DNA of 64,000 nt, from the NCBI RefSeq assembly GCF_013407765.1, contig NZ_JACBZD010000002.1, positions 878,001 to 942,000 of the forward strand. Reading direction: 5' to 3'. Position 1 is the stretch's first letter; each line of letters starts with the position of its first letter. Positions 63,070-64,000 of this stretch are shown here, one piece after another. Below the pieces are notes generated by a model. That model did not search any database, had not been told where the DNA came from, and worked only from the letters and a program-made list of their open reading frames with translations. Made by a program: the position numbers and the translations under genes. The DNA comes from Allostreptomyces psammosilenae (lineage in GTDB: Bacteria > Actinomycetota > Actinomycetes > Streptomycetales > Streptomycetaceae).

Positions 63070-63797
63070 GGACGACGGCCGACGACGCCGCCTTCGGGGC
63101 GGAGACGGGCGGGACGGCGGGCGGGACGACCGGAGGCGGCGACGGGGTGATCCGGGTGCTGCTCGCCGACGACGAGGCGATGATCCGGGCCGGCGTGCGG
63201 GCGATCCTGTCCACCGACCCGGGCATCGCCGTGGTGGCCGAGGCGGCGGACGGGCGGCAGGCCGTCGAGCTGGCGCGCGGCCACCGGCCGGACGTGGCGC
63301 TGCTGGACATCCGGATGCCCCGGCTCGACGGCCTGGCGGCGGGCGCGGAGATCCGCCGGCTGGTGCCCGAGACCGGGGTGGTGATGCTGACCACCTTCTC
63401 CGAGGACGACTACATCGCCCGCGCGCTCGGCGGCGGCGCCTCCGGCTTCCTGCTCAAGGCCGGCGACCCGCGCGAGCTGATCGCCGGGGTGCGGGCGGTG
63501 GCCGCCGGCGCCGCCTACCTCTCCCCGGAGGTCGCCCAGCGGGTCATCCGCGAGCTGAGCGGCGACCGGATGTCCCGGGCCTCGGCGGCCCGCGCCCGCG
63601 TGGAGGGGCTGACCGCGCGGGAGAGCGAGGTGCTGGCGCTGCTGGGCGCCGGGCTCTCCAACGCCCAGATCGCCCGCCGGCTGCACCTGGTCGAGGGCAC
63701 GGTGAAGGCGTACGTCAGCGCGATCCTGAGCCGCCTCCAGGTGCGCAACCGGGTCCAGGCGGCCATCCTCGCCTACGAGGCCGGACTGGTGGAGTGA
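63066..63797 (+). CDS. NarL/FixJ-type response regulator
   Basis: 243 aa. Receiver domain: LLADDEAMIR acidic pair, LLDIRMPRLDG phospho-Asp, TTFSEDDY, LLKAGDP Lys. C-terminal LuxR-type HTH: GLTARESEVLALLGAGLSNA, QIARRLHLVEGTVKAYVSAI. It is the cognate partner of the preceding kinase, translationally coupled through the GTGA overlap at 63066. A later GTG at 63147, with GGAGG ten bases upstream, would remove a 27-residue Gly/Thr-rich leader and give the more usual N-terminus. Confidence 0.93.
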   Translation: MRTTADDAAFGAETGGTAGGTTGGGDGVIRVLLADDEAMIRAGVRAILSTDPGIAVVAEAADGRQAVELARGHRPDVALLDIRMPRLDGLAAGAEIRRLVPETGVVMLTTFSEDDYIARALGGGASGFLLKAGDPRELIAGVRAVAAGAAYLSPEVAQRVIRELSGDRMSRASAARARVEGLTARESEVLALLGAGLSNAQIARRLHLVEGTVKAYVSAILSRLQVRNRVQAAILAYEAGLVE

Positions 63798-63952
63798 ACG
63801 GCGCCGGCCCCGCCCGCCGGCCGGCGAGCGGGGCCGGTCGGTGAACGGGGCCGGTCGGCCAGGGGGCGGGCGGCCGATGAGCGGGACGGCCGGTGAACGG
63901 GACGGCTGGTGAACGGGACGGCTGGTGAGCCGGACCGGACGTCGGCGGCCGG
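63798..63952 (+). repeat. Degenerate ~16-bp repeats after the response regulator
   Basis: GGTGAACGGGACGGCT and variants (gaacggggccggtc, gagcgggacggccg) repeat six to seven times between 63838 and 63940. There is no gene. Confidence 0.75.
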
Positions 63953-64000
63953 TCAGCCGGCCGGGTCCACCGCCTCGTCCGGGGCGGCCGTCCCGCGGCG
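63953..64000 (-). CDS. C-terminal tail of a leftward gene (partial)
   Basis: On the minus strand an open frame entering from the right edge ends with TGA at 63953-63955, encoding RRGTAAPDEAVDPAG. The codons have strong third-position G/C, as real genes do here. It is too short to identify. Confidence 0.4.
   Translation of the reverse strand, partial: RRGTAAPDEAVDPAG

Overview
This 64 kb window comes from a very GC-rich actinomycete chromosome, most likely Streptomyces or a close relative. The evidence is third-position G/C bias in every gene, frequent GTG starts with GGAGG-type ribosome binding sites, many 4-nt GTGA/ATGA overlaps, a DmdR/IdeR-type iron box, a CebR-type LacI operator, an AfsA-type hotdog protein, Tat-exported enzymes and a helix-turn-helix/TPR regulator. 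There is no transposase, integrase or CRISPR array. The window begins inside a LysR gene and ends inside a gene of which only the C-terminal tail is visible.

Layout. 0-4 kb: LysR regulator (partial), aldo/keto reductase, PAS-GGDEF-EAL cyclic-di-GMP protein. 4.3-14.9 kb: an iron-box-controlled catechol siderophore locus: dhbA, an 840-bp repeat-rich spacer, dhbC, dhbE, dhbB, a free-standing aryl carrier protein, and a single-module C-A-PCP-TE NRPS of EntF type whose A-domain code reads as serine. The set predicts 2,3-dihydroxybenzoyl-serine chemistry, i.e. enterobactin or its linear forms. 15-26 kb: acetyltransferases, a CapA-like protein, a Tat-exported DJ-1/PfpI protein, a Ddn-hemerythrin fusion, a PPOX protein, a secreted PIG-L deacetylase, a lipoprotein and a secreted CBM35-GH26-CBM2 mannanase behind a CebR-like operator. 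26-33.5 kb: KAS III, an AfsA-type hotdog protein, an MFS exporter with a fused C-terminal domain, TetR, a HAD phosphatase and a DUF2165 protein; two matching palindromes link TetR to the exporter, to itself and possibly to the phosphatase. 34-42 kb: an orphan type I-like N6 methylase with an altered catalytic motif, an ornithine cyclodeaminase-family protein, a repeat-rich gap, and a membrane protein overlapping a Ser/Thr kinase. 42-48.6 kb: SMI1/KNR4 protein, GNAT, a cutA-phosphotransferase-PPTase operon, and a Tat-exported flavin amine oxidase. 48.8-55.4 kb: tRNA-Lys(CUU), a primase/polymerase-like protein, a small conserved protein, and a tightly overlapping three-gene operon of Fe-S RecB/Cas4-like nuclease, unknown 605-aa protein and Upf1-like SF1 helicase. 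56.5-64 kb: histidine phosphatase, XRE-TPR regulator, Pro/Ala-rich protein and a NarL-type two-component system.

Two observations stand out. First, a dispersed ~75-87 nt intergenic element occurs six times at three loci (5.6, 37.9-38.2 and 55.7-56.2 kb). A GGGGGACCCCC palindrome lies at a fixed 66-68 nt from an exact DnaA-box-like TTATCCACA, although the sequence between them has diverged. Three copies sit in a 216/231-bp tandem array in front of the nuclease-helicase operon. Second, that operon combines the two activities fused in eukaryotic Dna2 (Fe-S Cas4-like nuclease and Upf1-type helicase) as separate proteins with an unrecognised third partner. The PPTase near 43-44 kb is a candidate to activate the carrier proteins of the siderophore NRPS about 28 kb away.
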